From contig NZ_RHOF01000028.1 of the NCBI RefSeq assembly GCF_003946445.1, positions 1 through 52,997 on the forward strand: 52,997 nucleotides of DNA, given 5' to 3'. Positions 8,067-15,778 of the stretch are shown in pieces; the stretch's first letter is position 1, and every line of letters starts with the position of its first letter. The notes under the pieces were generated by a model. The model did no database searches and had not been told where the DNA came from. It saw only the letters and a program-made list of their open reading frames with translations. This DNA comes from Loigolactobacillus jiayinensis. Lineage in GTDB: Bacteria; Bacillota; Bacilli; Lactobacillales; Lactobacillaceae. The translations under genes were made by a program, and so were the position numbers.

Positions 8067-9431
8067 TTAGTCTAGGAAAATTGAAGCATCACCAGCACGA
8101 TCAGTTAATTTACCATTGTGACTGATTCCCATTTTCTCCATCCATGCTTCAAATTCTTTAATTGGATGATAGCCAAAAACGTCGCGAACTGTTGCAGTTT
8201 CTTGATATCCTGTTGTTTGATAATTCAACATAACATCATCAGCATGAGGAATGCCCATAATATAATTACAACCTGCAGCAGCTAATAAAATGGTTAAGTC
8301 TTCCGCATCATTTTGATCTGCCTTCATATGATTGGTATAGCAGACGTCACATCCCATTGAGATACCTTGTAGCTTACCCATAAAATGATCTTCCAAACCA
8401 GCTCGAGTAACTTGCTTAGAATCATATAAATACTCAGGTCCAATAAAACCAACTACAGTATTAACAATGAATGGATCAAACTTCTTTGCAAACCCATAGC
8501 AACGTGCCTCCATAGTTAATTCATCCGCACCAAAGTTTGCTTCTGCTGACAATTCAGATCCTTCACCAGTTTCAAAATACATAATATTGGGGCCTGCAGC
8601 TTGACCTTGATGCAAACCTAAGTCATAAGCTTCAGATAACATATCTGCATTAATACCAAAAGCAGTATTTCCTTTTTCTGATCCGGCAATTGATTGGAAA
8701 ATTAACCCTGCAGGCGCACCTCTACGAATAGCTTCCATTTGTGTAGTGACATGAGCTAAGACAGAACACTGCGTGGGAATATCCCAATGTGAACGGAAAT
8801 CTTCAAATTTTGTAAGAATCTTCGTAACATTTTCTACAGAATCATCATTCGGATTTAGTCCAATAACTGCATCACCTATCCCCATGCTGACCCCTTCCAT
8901 TATTCCCGCCATAATACCATCAATATTATCGCTAGGATGATTAGTCTGTAGACGGGAAGAGAAGGTGCCTGGGCGACCGATTGTCGTGTTAGCCGTTTTT
9001 TCAACATGAATTTTTTTAGCTGCGACCACCAGATCCATATTGGTCATCAATTTTGTTACAGCGGCTGCCATTTCTGAAGTAAGGCCTTGCCGTACATGAC
9101 GAATTTCATGATCTGTAGTTTTATCATCTAACAACCATTCACGTAAATCAGAAACTGTCCAATTCTTAATTTCCGAATAAATTCTTTGATTAACCCCATC
9201 AATAATAATCCGCGTTACTTCATCATCTTCATAAGGTACAGCAGGGTTATTATATAAATCTTCTAAAGTCAATTGAGCTAAAACAATTTTTGCAGCTACA
9301 CGCTCCTTTGCATCACCTGCAGCAACACCAGCTAATTCGTCACCAGATTTTAGTTCATTAGCCTTAGCCAGTACTTCTTTAACAGATTTAAACTGATATA
9401 ACTGATTAAATAACTTTGCTTTTAATATCAT
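8067..9431 (-). CDS. eutB: EutB, ethanolamine ammonia-lyase large subunit
   Basis: EutB is the catalytic TIM-barrel subunit that binds ethanolamine. The 454-residue length and conserved segments fit the family closely: RLQTNHPSDNIDGIMAGIME, GDAVIGLNPNDDSVENV, IFQSIAGSEKGNTAFGINA, MYFETGEGSELSAEANFGAD, and the C-terminal CNYIMGIPHADDVMLNYQTT. The protein appears complete and undamaged. The ATG at 9431 follows AAGAAGGG. It is followed closely by eutC, with which it forms the (alpha-beta)6 complex. Confidence 0.97.
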   Translation of the reverse strand: MILKAKLFNQLYQFKSVKEVLAKANELKSGDELAGVAAGDAKERVAAKIVLAQLTLEDLYNNPAVPYEDDEVTRIIIDGVNQRIYSEIKNWTVSDLREWLLDDKTTDHEIRHVRQGLTSEMAAAVTKLMTNMDLVVAAKKIHVEKTANTTIGRPGTFSSRLQTNHPSDNIDGIMAGIMEGVSMGIGDAVIGLNPNDDSVENVTKILTKFEDFRSHWDIPTQCSVLAHVTTQMEAIRRGAPAGLIFQSIAGSEKGNTAFGINADMLSEAYDLGLHQGQAAGPNIMYFETGEGSELSAEANFGADELTMEARCYGFAKKFDPFIVNTVVGFIGPEYLYDSKQVTRAGLEDHFMGKLQGISMGCDVCYTNHMKADQNDAEDLTILLAAAGCNYIMGIPHADDVMLNYQTTGYQETATVRDVFGYHPIKEFEAWMEKMGISHNGKLTDRAGDASIFLD

Positions 9432-9463
9432 TCGTTTTCCCTTCTTTACTTAGCTTTATACAA

Positions 9464-10897
9464 TCAACCGAAAATCAATGTTTTCACGATTACTGGTAGA
9501 ACACTACCCTCGGCAATAGGTTCACCCAAATCAATATAATCACCATTTTCAACCTTGACACTATCAATACAAATAAATGGATAATGTTGCGGTAATCTGG
9601 CAAATAAGCTATGACCAAGTGCTTTCGCCATATCTTCATGCACTAAAATAATGAGAGGTTCGTGTTTGTTTATCAAAACTGCTGCACCGTCTACAATTCC
9701 AGCGGCATACCGCTGAATATCACTATAATGCGGATTTTTTAATCCATTAAACGCTAATACAACATTATTAAGTTCGTTTTGTACACGGTACCAGTTGATT
9801 TTTTCGGCAATACTAGTAGCTAGATTGTTTACATCGCGATTTTCATCTTGTCGAGCCATCTTTAAAATAGGTAGATTACGAATCGGTAAAATTCCTGTTG
9901 TATAGGAAATCGTACTTCCGGAAACATCAGTTGTATGTGATCCTGCACCAACAACTGTTGCACGAATTGTTTCTAAAGAGTGTATAATTTTCTTTTGCGT
10001 AAAGATTGCTGAATGGCGCAGTGCGTTACCAAGAAGTAAGCCGATATCACCATATCTAAAAATATCAGTTGGTAATTCTTCCTGTAAACAATCAGCAACT
10101 CCGCCAGAAAATGTCAATGCCGGAATTTTATAATCTAAGCGAAGTCCATGATTTGTGATAAACATATCGTAATATGGATTACGCTCACCAATACCAACGC
10201 TATTTTCTAAAACATGTACCAAGACCTGAATAATTGGCTTTAACGTTGACGGTGTTACTTTTGTTCCCTCGGATATCGGCAAGTCTAATGCCGCTATTAG
10301 TTTTATTACTTTTGGTGAAATATACGTTATTTTTTGCGTATTACGATCAATTTTTATTAGTCGCCCACCAATATCAAAACATGCTGTATCAAGTACATCA
10401 TCGCCGTCAAAAACAACTAAATTCGACGTACCGCCGCCTACATCAATATTAGCTGTGTGATGTCTGCTTTCCTTTGAAGCCACATTTGTCCCCGCACCTT
10501 TACCAGCAATAATACTTTCTAAATCTGGGCCAGCCGTAGCAACAACAAAATCCCCAGCGTAGCCACTTAATGCTTCCGTTACCAAATTTGCATTGTCTTT
10601 ACGAGCTGTTTCGCCAGTAATAATAACTGCACCCATTTGTATATTCTGTTTATCGATATGTGCTTTATCATATTGCTCTGCAACAAAACGTTTGATAGCC
10701 TCAGCATCGATTGTTTGCTGATTTAACAATGGCGTAAATATAATATCGCTTTTATAAATAACTTCCTTCTTGGAAATATTTATTCTTGGAACTGAAAATG
10801 CCGATGCAAAATTTTTGATTGTTAACCGTGACAAGACTAATTGGGTCGTTGAAGTTCCTAAATCAATGCCTACACTTAAAATCGTATCGTCTTTCAT
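9464..10897 (-). CDS. eutA: EutA, ethanolamine ammonia-lyase reactivase
   Basis: EutA is an actin-fold ATPase that exchanges damaged cofactor out of the lyase. The 477-residue protein has the phosphate-1 loop at the N-terminus (VGIDLGTSTTQLV) and the DVGGGTSNLVVFDGDDVLD loop near residue 155. It ends with the typical PQHYPFICIDSVKVENGDYIDLGEPI segment. I use the ATG at 10897 (MKDDTILSV). It has GAAGGGAAG close upstream, and the residues before it fall in the leader terminator. Expression depends on passing the terminator at 10924-10981. Confidence 0.94.
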   Translation of the reverse strand: MKDDTILSVGIDLGTSTTQLVLSRLTIKNFASAFSVPRINISKKEVIYKSDIIFTPLLNQQTIDAEAIKRFVAEQYDKAHIDKQNIQMGAVIITGETARKDNANLVTEALSGYAGDFVVATAGPDLESIIAGKGAGTNVASKESRHHTANIDVGGGTSNLVVFDGDDVLDTACFDIGGRLIKIDRNTQKITYISPKVIKLIAALDLPISEGTKVTPSTLKPIIQVLVHVLENSVGIGERNPYYDMFITNHGLRLDYKIPALTFSGGVADCLQEELPTDIFRYGDIGLLLGNALRHSAIFTQKKIIHSLETIRATVVGAGSHTTDVSGSTISYTTGILPIRNLPILKMARQDENRDVNNLATSIAEKINWYRVQNELNNVVLAFNGLKNPHYSDIQRYAAGIVDGAAVLINKHEPLIILVHEDMAKALGHSLFARLPQHYPFICIDSVKVENGDYIDLGEPIAEGSVLPVIVKTLIFG

Positions 10898-10923
10898 TAA
10901 CTTCCCTTCTTCACTAATAAATA

Positions 10924-11011
10924 AAGGAGCCCAAGCCAATACAACATATACATAGATAGGTTGTATTGGCTTAGGCTCCTTCGCCGTTTAAAGATAACGT
11001 CATTGTTATCT
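10924..11011 (-). promoter_or_regulatory. eutA leader: ANTAR hairpin plus overlapping intrinsic terminator
   Basis: Between eutW and eutA the RNA can fold a 22-base-pair terminator (arms 10960-10981 and 10924-10945) followed by a short U-rich tract. Just upstream is hairpin P1 (10992-11011), with stem AGATAAC/GTTATCT and hexaloop AATGAC, which has the A1 and G4 bases of EutV ANTAR targets. A second possible hairpin (10974-10985), stem GGC/GCC with loop GAAGGA, shares bases with the terminator arm but has G, not A, at loop position 1. EutV binding would favour read-through into eutA and the rest of the operon. Confidence 0.78.
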
Positions 11012-11016
11012 AATAT

Positions 11017-12438
11017 TCAATTATTAAATGAAAATGCAACGGTCGTTCCCGTGCTATCAGAACTAATTTTTAGCTTGCCCTTTAACTTATCAGCAACATA
11101 ACTTCGAATAATGGTAAGGCCTAGGCTACTTGTTGACACTTGATCAAGTGCGAAGCCACTACCATCATCAGCAACACTAATCGTCACTATATTGTGGTCG
11201 ATAATTCCCATTAACTTTATTGTGCCAGCTTGATCATGAGAAAAAGCATGATCAACAACATTTTGTAACAATTCGTTAACGATAATTGAAATAGTCACAA
11301 TTCGATCGCTATCAATTACGATTGTTGAATCAATCTGCGATTTAACCGTAATATTCTGTGTATCATTTAATTGTTTAAAGTGTGATACTAGTAAATTAAG
11401 TGCTGAAGCTAAGTTAGTATCATCACTGACCTGCTTTGCTAAAAGTTCATAGGTAGAGGCAATAGCCATGATACGGCTAATACTTCCATTTAGGGCCTGT
11501 TTTAGCTCGGGACTCTCTAAACGACGTTGTTGGATGCGTAGCAAGGAAATTACCGACTGTAAATTATTTTTCACTCGGTGATTGACTTCACGAATCGCAA
11601 CAGATTTTGAAATTATCTCTGCCTCCTTATGTTTAATTTCAGTTACATTTTGAATCAAAACTATTAATTGTTGATTTTCTTGATTCAATAACTTTCTAAT
11701 TGTAAAATAATGATCTAAATATTGAAATTCTTTTTTTTCAACTAGATTCTTACTAACCTTAACTTTCAAAAAATGATTCAATATGCTTTTAAAATTGGTT
11801 CCATCTAACGATAAATTATTATAGTCTAAACCAATAATGTTACCTATATATCCTAAACCTTTATAGAGCTCTAGAGCTGTCTTATTAGCTAAAACTAAGT
11901 TACCAAGTTTATCAAAAACTAGAATTGAATCAACTAACTGATCAGTTACTGCTAAATCTAAACGACCAAATAACTGTATTGTTGCTGATACATCGTTATA
12001 CCGCTCAAGTGTATCTTTTGCTCGGAAAGAATTCAAAATATTATTTGATATGTCAGATTCTACAATCGTAACGCCAATAACTAAGTCATTAAACTTAATT
12101 GGATAAATTCGTTGATGAATCAGTCGGTTTTCTTGAGTTTCTGCTAATAAGCCGATGGATGGAAGCCCCGTCTCTAAAGCGTGAAAAACACCTGGTTCAT
12201 TTTCTTGAAGCGCTTCCTTACCAACAACTTTATGCTGATATAAAGATACCCCTACTTGCGGCGGCTTATGATATACCACAACCGCTTGGTGTGAATAATC
12301 ATTGCGTACATCAATAAAGACATCAAATTTACGATAAGAATAATTATTTTGAATATTCTTTATTTCAGTTAGTAAACTATCAATCATAGGCTGAGTAAAA
12401 TTAGAATACTTTTGCACTAATTCTGTTAATTCTTCCAT
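11017..12438 (-). CDS. eutW: EutW, ethanolamine-sensing histidine kinase
   Basis: EutW senses ethanolamine and phosphorylates EutV. The 473-residue soluble protein has an N-terminal sensor (about 1-150), a PAS-like segment (165-270: SILVFDKLGNLVLANKTALE), then a HisKA_2-type phosphoacceptor helix with His287 in REVNHRVKNNLQ. The ATPase domain follows, with N box IVNELLQNVVDHAF, G1 box VADDGSGFALDQ and a final SLGLTIIRSYVADKLKG. No membrane segment is visible. Its ATG shares the last base of the eutV stop (TAATG), so kinase and regulator are co-translated. Confidence 0.95.
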   Translation of the reverse strand: MEELTELVQKYSNFTQPMIDSLLTEIKNIQNNYSYRKFDVFIDVRNDYSHQAVVVYHKPPQVGVSLYQHKVVGKEALQENEPGVFHALETGLPSIGLLAETQENRLIHQRIYPIKFNDLVIGVTIVESDISNNILNSFRAKDTLERYNDVSATIQLFGRLDLAVTDQLVDSILVFDKLGNLVLANKTALELYKGLGYIGNIIGLDYNNLSLDGTNFKSILNHFLKVKVSKNLVEKKEFQYLDHYFTIRKLLNQENQQLIVLIQNVTEIKHKEAEIISKSVAIREVNHRVKNNLQSVISLLRIQQRRLESPELKQALNGSISRIMAIASTYELLAKQVSDDTNLASALNLLVSHFKQLNDTQNITVKSQIDSTIVIDSDRIVTISIIVNELLQNVVDHAFSHDQAGTIKLMGIIDHNIVTISVADDGSGFALDQVSTSSLGLTIIRSYVADKLKGKLKISSDSTGTTVAFSFNN

Positions 12439-13010
12439 TACGCATTCATCACGATTAATTCAGCTAAATCATTCATTGGACAGCGTTTACTCATGCTAAG
12501 ATTACGTAACATTTTATATGCAGCATCTTCAGTTAATTTATTTTCTTCCATCAAGACACCCTTAGCACGTTCAATAACTTTACGTTGCTCTAATTTAGTG
12601 CTCAAAAAAGTCATTTTCTCAGCTAAGGATTTCGTTCGAGCACTTTGAGCTAGACTAACTTCAATGGTTGTAAGTAATGAACGTTCAGCAAGTGGTTTTA
12701 CTAAGTACCCCACTGCCCCTACATTATTAGCGGATTGCATATCCGTGTCGTCACTATACGCAGATAGATAAATAATACCGTTAGTCAATTGATCAGCCAT
12801 AATTTTTTTGCCAGCTTTTAAGCCATCTAATAATGGCATTCTTATATCCATAACGACTAAATCAGGTTTTTCTTTTTGGCAAACTTCGACAGCTTCAAAA
12901 CCATCACCAGCTTCTCCAACAACCTGATAATCTGCCTGTTCCACAATATCACGAATATCTAACCGTGTAATTGGTTCATCATCGACAATAACCAGTCTTG
13001 CTCTCATCAT
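12438..13010 (-). CDS. eutV: EutV, response regulator with ANTAR RNA-binding domain
   Basis: EutV is an antiterminator: once phosphorylated it dimerises and binds paired hexaloop hairpins in eut leaders. The 190-residue protein has a receiver domain with acidic pocket (VIVDDEP), phosphoacceptor Asp55 (VVMDIRMP) and the YLVKPL lysine. A coiled-coil helix leads into the ANTAR domain (about 128-190: KVIERAKGVLMEENKLTEDAAYKMLR). I choose the ATG at 13010, five bases after AGGAG; the frame also opens at a GTG at 13016 that is too close. Its targets can be seen in this window. Confidence 0.95.
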   Translation of the reverse strand: MMRARLVIVDDEPITRLDIRDIVEQADYQVVGEAGDGFEAVEVCQKEKPDLVVMDIRMPLLDGLKAGKKIMADQLTNGIIYLSAYSDDTDMQSANNVGAVGYLVKPLAERSLLTTIEVSLAQSARTKSLAEKMTFLSTKLEQRKVIERAKGVLMEENKLTEDAAYKMLRNLSMSKRCPMNDLAELIVMNA

Positions 13011-13026
13011 GGACACTCCTTTATAA

Positions 13027-13383
13027 TTAAGTGTGTGTAATCGCGTGTGTAACTGAGAAATGAAGAATCTGTTCTAAACTAGTTGTAACCTGACTCACCG
13101 CACTTTCAACTGAACTTACGTCTCCAGTAATTACCAATGACCCACTAAAACGATCAAGAAAACCAATTTTGATGTCTCCAGCCTTAGAAGCAATATCTGC
13201 TGCAATAATTGATGCCTCACTGGGTGTGATTGTCAGAATACCTAATGCAGCTCCATCTTTCATTGATAGGCCCAGCTTAGTATAAATATCAGGTTCTGGA
13301 TGAGCAATAACATGAGCCAATGTTACCTGCTTACCTGGGACATATTCTTGAATCATGCGTTGTGTTTCTGCCAGTTTAGTCAC
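13027..13383 (-). CDS. eutS: EutS, BMC shell protein
   Basis: EutS is a circularly permuted BMC hexamer with a bent shape, thought to sit at facet edges. The 118-residue protein has [20 protein letters not shown] near the start and the [16 protein letters not shown] signature at residues 75-90. The start is a GTG at 13383: an in-frame TGA lies nine bases upstream, so it cannot begin earlier. AGAGAAGG abuts the start codon, which is unusually tight. An internal ATG at 13356 is the alternative. It opens the eutS-V-W unit, which has its own strong promoter. Confidence 0.92.
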   Translation of the reverse strand: MTKLAETQRMIQEYVPGKQVTLAHVIAHPEPDIYTKLGLSMKDGAALGILTITPSEASIIAADIASKAGDIKIGFLDRFSGSLVITGDVSSVESAVSQVTTSLEQILHFSVTHAITHT

Positions 13384-13408
13384 CTTCTCTCACAATTGCT
13401 ACTCTCAG

Positions 13409-13467
13409 TGTAAACGCTAAAGCGATTACATTTATAAATTATAGTGTGTCTTCGTCCATGATGTCAA
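13409..13467 (-). promoter_or_regulatory. eutSVW promoter with cre-like palindrome
   Basis: On the minus strand TTGACA (13462-13467) and TATAAT (13438-13443) are both perfect and 18 bases apart; the -35 box overlaps the eutG stop region. A 22-base imperfect palindrome (13409-13430), built from TGTAATCGCT and AGCGTTTACA half-sites, starts about eight bases after the -10 box. It resembles CcpA cre half-sites and could act as a roadblock. No terminator lies between it and eutS, so this promoter can keep EutV and EutW present before induction. Confidence 0.75.
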
Positions 13468-14600
13468 TTTTTTGTGAAGCTTTCTTCAAGTATAGCGATA
13501 ATGTCTTCCTTAGTTGGCTTACGCGGATTAGCAGCTGTTGTACCATCTTTTAACGCAGCCTCTGCAATATCATTTTTAGATTGGTCAAACAGCTCTTTCT
13601 TAATGCCATAAGCCTGAAATGAATCTGGCATTTTAAGTTTGCGGCGCAATTGAATAATTGTGTTAGTCAAGCTCCGAATACCGATACGCGGATTAGACGC
13701 TGATAAACCGATCAATCTTGCTAAATTGCAATACTTCAGTGCAGCAACATTACTAGAATTGCGAGCTATATTAGCATTATAAGCAATAATATGTGGCAAT
13801 AGAATTGTATTTAATCGACCATGTGGAATATGAAATTTGGCACCCGCAGCATGTGCAATACCATGATTCAACCCTAAATTTGCTAAATTAAAGGCCATTC
13901 CAGCAATGCATGACGCGTTATGCATTCTTTGTCTTGCTTCAATATTGCTCCCATCTTTACTAACTTTTTCAATATTCTCAAATACAAGTTGAAACGCTTT
14001 TTCAGCAAGTGCATCAGAAAAGTCATTGGCATCAATTGAAACGTATGCTTCCAAACAATGGGTTAAAACATCCATACCGGTATCTACTGTAATATTTTGT
14101 GGTGCTGTTTTTACTAAATCAGCATCTAGAATAGCGATTTGCGGCAGAATTTCGTCTGTTACTAGTGGATACTTAATACCCGCTTCACTATTTGTGATTA
14201 CGGAAAAGTTTGTAACCTCTGACCCAGTTCCACTTGTAGTTGGAATAGCAATAAATAGAATTTCTTCTTTTTGCTTCGTAATACGTTTTGTAAAGAATTT
14301 CATGGCCTTGGCAGCATCAATTGCTGATCCACCGCCAACAGCGACAACCACGGTCGCATTAAATTTGTTTAACGCCTCAACACCTAAAGTAATTTTCGTA
14401 ATTGGCGGATCAGGCACAATATCTGAAAATATTTTAATCTCATTTTTTTCAGATAATTGATCTGTAATGGCTGCTATATTACCAGACTTAACCATAAAGG
14501 GATCAGTAACGATAAACACACGTTGGTCATGAAAATCTAATAAGCCTTGTAACGCCGCATCACCAGTCCAAATTTCTGTACTAAATCGAATTTTTTCCAA
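13464..14600 (-). CDS. eutG: EutG, iron-containing alcohol dehydrogenase
   Basis: EutG reduces acetaldehyde to ethanol and regenerates NAD in the microcompartment. The 378-residue protein is a group III alcohol dehydrogenase: cofactor motif VVVAVGGGSAIDAAKAMKFF near residue 88, FIAIPTTSGTGSEVTNF near 125, and metal ligands in GMDVLTHCLEAYVS, NLGLNHGIAHAAGAKFHIPHGR. The start is TTG at 14600 with AGGAGGG nine bases upstream. It is controlled by the ANTAR-terminator leader just upstream and ends at the eutS promoter. Confidence 0.9.
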   Translation of the reverse strand: MEKIRFSTEIWTGDAALQGLLDFHDQRVFIVTDPFMVKSGNIAAITDQLSEKNEIKIFSDIVPDPPITKITLGVEALNKFNATVVVAVGGGSAIDAAKAMKFFTKRITKQKEEILFIAIPTTSGTGSEVTNFSVITNSEAGIKYPLVTDEILPQIAILDADLVKTAPQNITVDTGMDVLTHCLEAYVSIDANDFSDALAEKAFQLVFENIEKVSKDGSNIEARQRMHNASCIAGMAFNLANLGLNHGIAHAAGAKFHIPHGRLNTILLPHIIAYNANIARNSSNVAALKYCNLARLIGLSASNPRIGIRSLTNTIIQLRRKLKMPDSFQAYGIKKELFDQSKNDIAEAALKDGTTAANPRKPTKEDIIAILEESFTKN

Positions 14601-14650
14601 CAGATAATCCCTCCTTATTAATTCAATTCATAATTTAATAAAAATAAAAA

Positions 14651-14717
14651 AGTGGCTTTTGGACAACAAAAAAGTTATCCAAAAGCCACTATGCTTTTAT
14701 ACGCACACCATTGTACG
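14651..14717 (-). promoter_or_regulatory. eutG leader: dual ANTAR hairpins overlapping a terminator
   Basis: Hairpin P1 (14702-14717) has a five-pair stem CGTAC/GTGCG and hexaloop AATGGT. Hairpin P2 (14681-14698) has stem AAAAGC/GCTTTT and hexaloop ATAGTG. Both loops carry A1 and G4. P2 shares 14681-14690 with the 13-pair terminator stem (14678-14690 with 14651-14663), which is followed by a T-rich tract. P2 and the terminator are therefore mutually exclusive, the known EutV antitermination layout. Confidence 0.88.
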
Positions 14718-14749
14718 AAGTTATTATTATTATTTTTATTTACATATAT

Positions 14750-14778
14750 AATTTAGCGCTTACATCTCTGTTTGTCAA
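14750..14778 (-). promoter_or_regulatory. eutG promoter with cre-like element
   Basis: TTGACA (14773-14778) is 17 bases from TAAATT (14750-14755) on the minus strand. The spacer and -10 overlap TGTAAGCGCTAAAT (14751-14764), which matches a cre consensus except near its last bases. It lies downstream of the EutX-like RNA terminator and upstream of the ANTAR leader. Confidence 0.6.
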
Positions 14779-14805
14779 TGATAAATCCAAAAATAATAAA
14801 AAAAA

Positions 14806-14833
14806 CCATAATAAGATATTTATCTCATTATGG
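14806..14833 (-). terminator. Terminator of the EutX-like RNA
   Basis: A near-perfect hairpin (CCATAATGAGATA with its complement, three-base loop) is followed on the minus strand by eight T. Confidence 0.88.
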
Positions 14834-14838
14834 CACCA

Positions 14839-14883
14839 CTAAACAGCATTGTTTAGCTAGACAAATACTCCATTGTATTCGTC
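14839..14883 (-). promoter_or_regulatory. Dual ANTAR hairpins inside the EutX-like RNA
   Basis: P1 (14860-14883) has a nine-pair stem with hexaloop AATGGA. P2 (14839-14856) has stem CTAAAC/GTTTAG with hexaloop AATGCT. Both loops have A1 and G4, and only about three bases separate them. Unlike the eutG leader, P2 does not share bases with the following terminator, as expected for a sequestering RNA rather than an antitermination switch. Confidence 0.85.
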
Positions 14884-14900
14884 GATAAAGAATACTAAAA

Positions 14901-15040
14901 GCATGTCACTTTACATCGAAGTAACATGCAGAACGAGCACATTTACAAAAAAGTTCTGACTTATAGTTGAAAAACTAATCACAGTGGCGGGACCGTCGCG
15001 GGATTTCACCGCAATTCCATTTTATAACGTGCTTTTATTC
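14901..15040 (-). promoter_or_regulatory. Cobalamin riboswitch with terminator platform
   Basis: The minus strand has the B12 box and core: GGTGAAATCCCGCGACGGTC, then CCGCCACTGTGATTAG, and later AAGTCAGAACTT. GCAC near 15030 can pair with GTGC near 14938 to close the aptamer. An 11-pair hairpin (14901-14929, loop CGATGTA) followed by TTTT probably serves as the B12-stabilised terminator upstream of the ANTAR hairpins. Confidence 0.9.
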
Positions 15041-15082
15041 AATTATCTGTTTTACTTTATCACATGTAATTTTTCTTGTCTA

Positions 15083-15646
15083 TTATTTTTGAAATACTTC
15101 ACCGCCATTTTCATAAAACACATCTGTAACGTTATTACGTAAATTAGCAATACGCGCTAATGCATAAAAATAATCTGATAAACGATTGACAAAAATTAAT
15201 AAATAACTTGGTAAAGCTGAAGTCCAATTTAATGTGACAATATGACGCTCTGCACGCCGTGTAATTGTACGGCAAATTTGGAACAATGCTGACTCTTTAC
15301 TACCTCCAGGTAAAATAAATCTAGAAACCGCTGGCGGTATATTTTGAAAATAATCAATCCGTTGCTCAATCCATTGAACCGTTCGCTTATCTAAGCGCGC
15401 ATTTTCGTTATTTAACTCCGGATTAGCTAAATCAGATCCCAAGTCAAATAAAAATTGCTGGAGCTGTTGCAATTCTTTATCTAAGTCAGAAAAATCATTA
15501 CCTAATTCAACGATACACAACCCTAGCCAAGTGTTCAGTTCATCGATTGTACCGTATGCACTAACACGGTCAGAATCTTTGCTTACCATACTTCCACCAA
15601 TTAACTTAGTCATTCCATGATCGCCTGTTTTAGTATATAGTTGCAC
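15083..15646 (-). CDS. PduO-type ATP:cob(I)alamin adenosyltransferase
   Basis: This enzyme makes the adenosylcobalamin needed by EutBC. The 187-residue protein has the full PduO motif set: N-terminal YTKTGDHGMTKLIGG, SDRVSAYGTIDELNTWLG, then FILPGGSKESALFQICRTI, TRRAERHIVTLN and the closing FVNRLSDYFYALARIAN. AGGAGG lies at good spacing before the ATG. It immediately precedes the B12 riboswitch RNA. A promoter and a hairpin that may block transcription precede it (see 15664-15751). It probably carries the adenosyltransferase function for the locus. Confidence 0.94.
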   Translation of the reverse strand: MQLYTKTGDHGMTKLIGGSMVSKDSDRVSAYGTIDELNTWLGLCIVELGNDFSDLDKELQQLQQFLFDLGSDLANPELNNENARLDKRTVQWIEQRIDYFQNIPPAVSRFILPGGSKESALFQICRTITRRAERHIVTLNWTSALPSYLLIFVNRLSDYFYALARIANLRNNVTDVFYENGGEVFQK

Positions 15647-15663
15647 TGTGCTAACCTCCTAAA

Positions 15664-15704
15664 AAAGGCGCCTAGCACAAAAATGTGCTAGGCGCCTTTG
15701 CCTA
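15664..15704 (-). promoter_or_regulatory. pduO leader terminator with an ANTAR-like hairpin
   Basis: A 16-pair stem (15684-15699 with 15664-15679, four-base loop) is followed by six T that run directly into the AGGAGG of the adenosyltransferase gene. An alternative hairpin (15689-15704), stem TAGGC/GCCTA with hexaloop AAAGGC (A1 and G4), uses the same terminator arm. I see no second hexaloop hairpin upstream, so EutV control is only a candidate. It may equally be the terminator of the lar operon. Confidence 0.6.
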
Positions 15705-15722
15705 AATGTAATTTACGATTGA

Positions 15723-15751
15723 ATTGTAACGCTTACACATGTATTTTGCAA
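15723..15751 (-). promoter_or_regulatory. Promoter for the adenosyltransferase gene, with cre-like element
   Basis: TTGCAA (15746-15751) and TACAAT (15723-15728) are 17 bases apart on the minus strand. Between and over them lies TGTAAGCGTTACA (15725-15737), a 13-base palindrome close to cre half-sites. It lies after the larE stop and before the leader terminator. Confidence 0.55.
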
Positions 15752-15778
15752 ACCACTTTACTTGTAACAGCTTTTTTA

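Larger units (their letters stand above)
14806..15045 (-). ncRNA. EutX/Rli55-like sRNA: B12 riboswitch, dual ANTAR hairpins, terminator
   Basis: The RNA begins with a cobalamin aptamer, continues into two ANTAR hairpins and ends at a 28-base terminator hairpin (14806-14833) followed by eight U. In Enterococcus EutX and Listeria Rli55, B12 stops transcription before the hairpins; without B12 the full RNA holds EutV and keeps eut off. The order here is the same, directly upstream of eutG. A weak promoter candidate is TAGACA (15077-15082), 17 bases, TAAAGT (15054-15059). The 5' end is estimated. Confidence 0.85.

Noticed and set aside
14026-14460. 144-codon plus-strand frame inside eutG
   Set aside because: Antisense shadow of a well-conserved dehydrogenase; no ribosome site.
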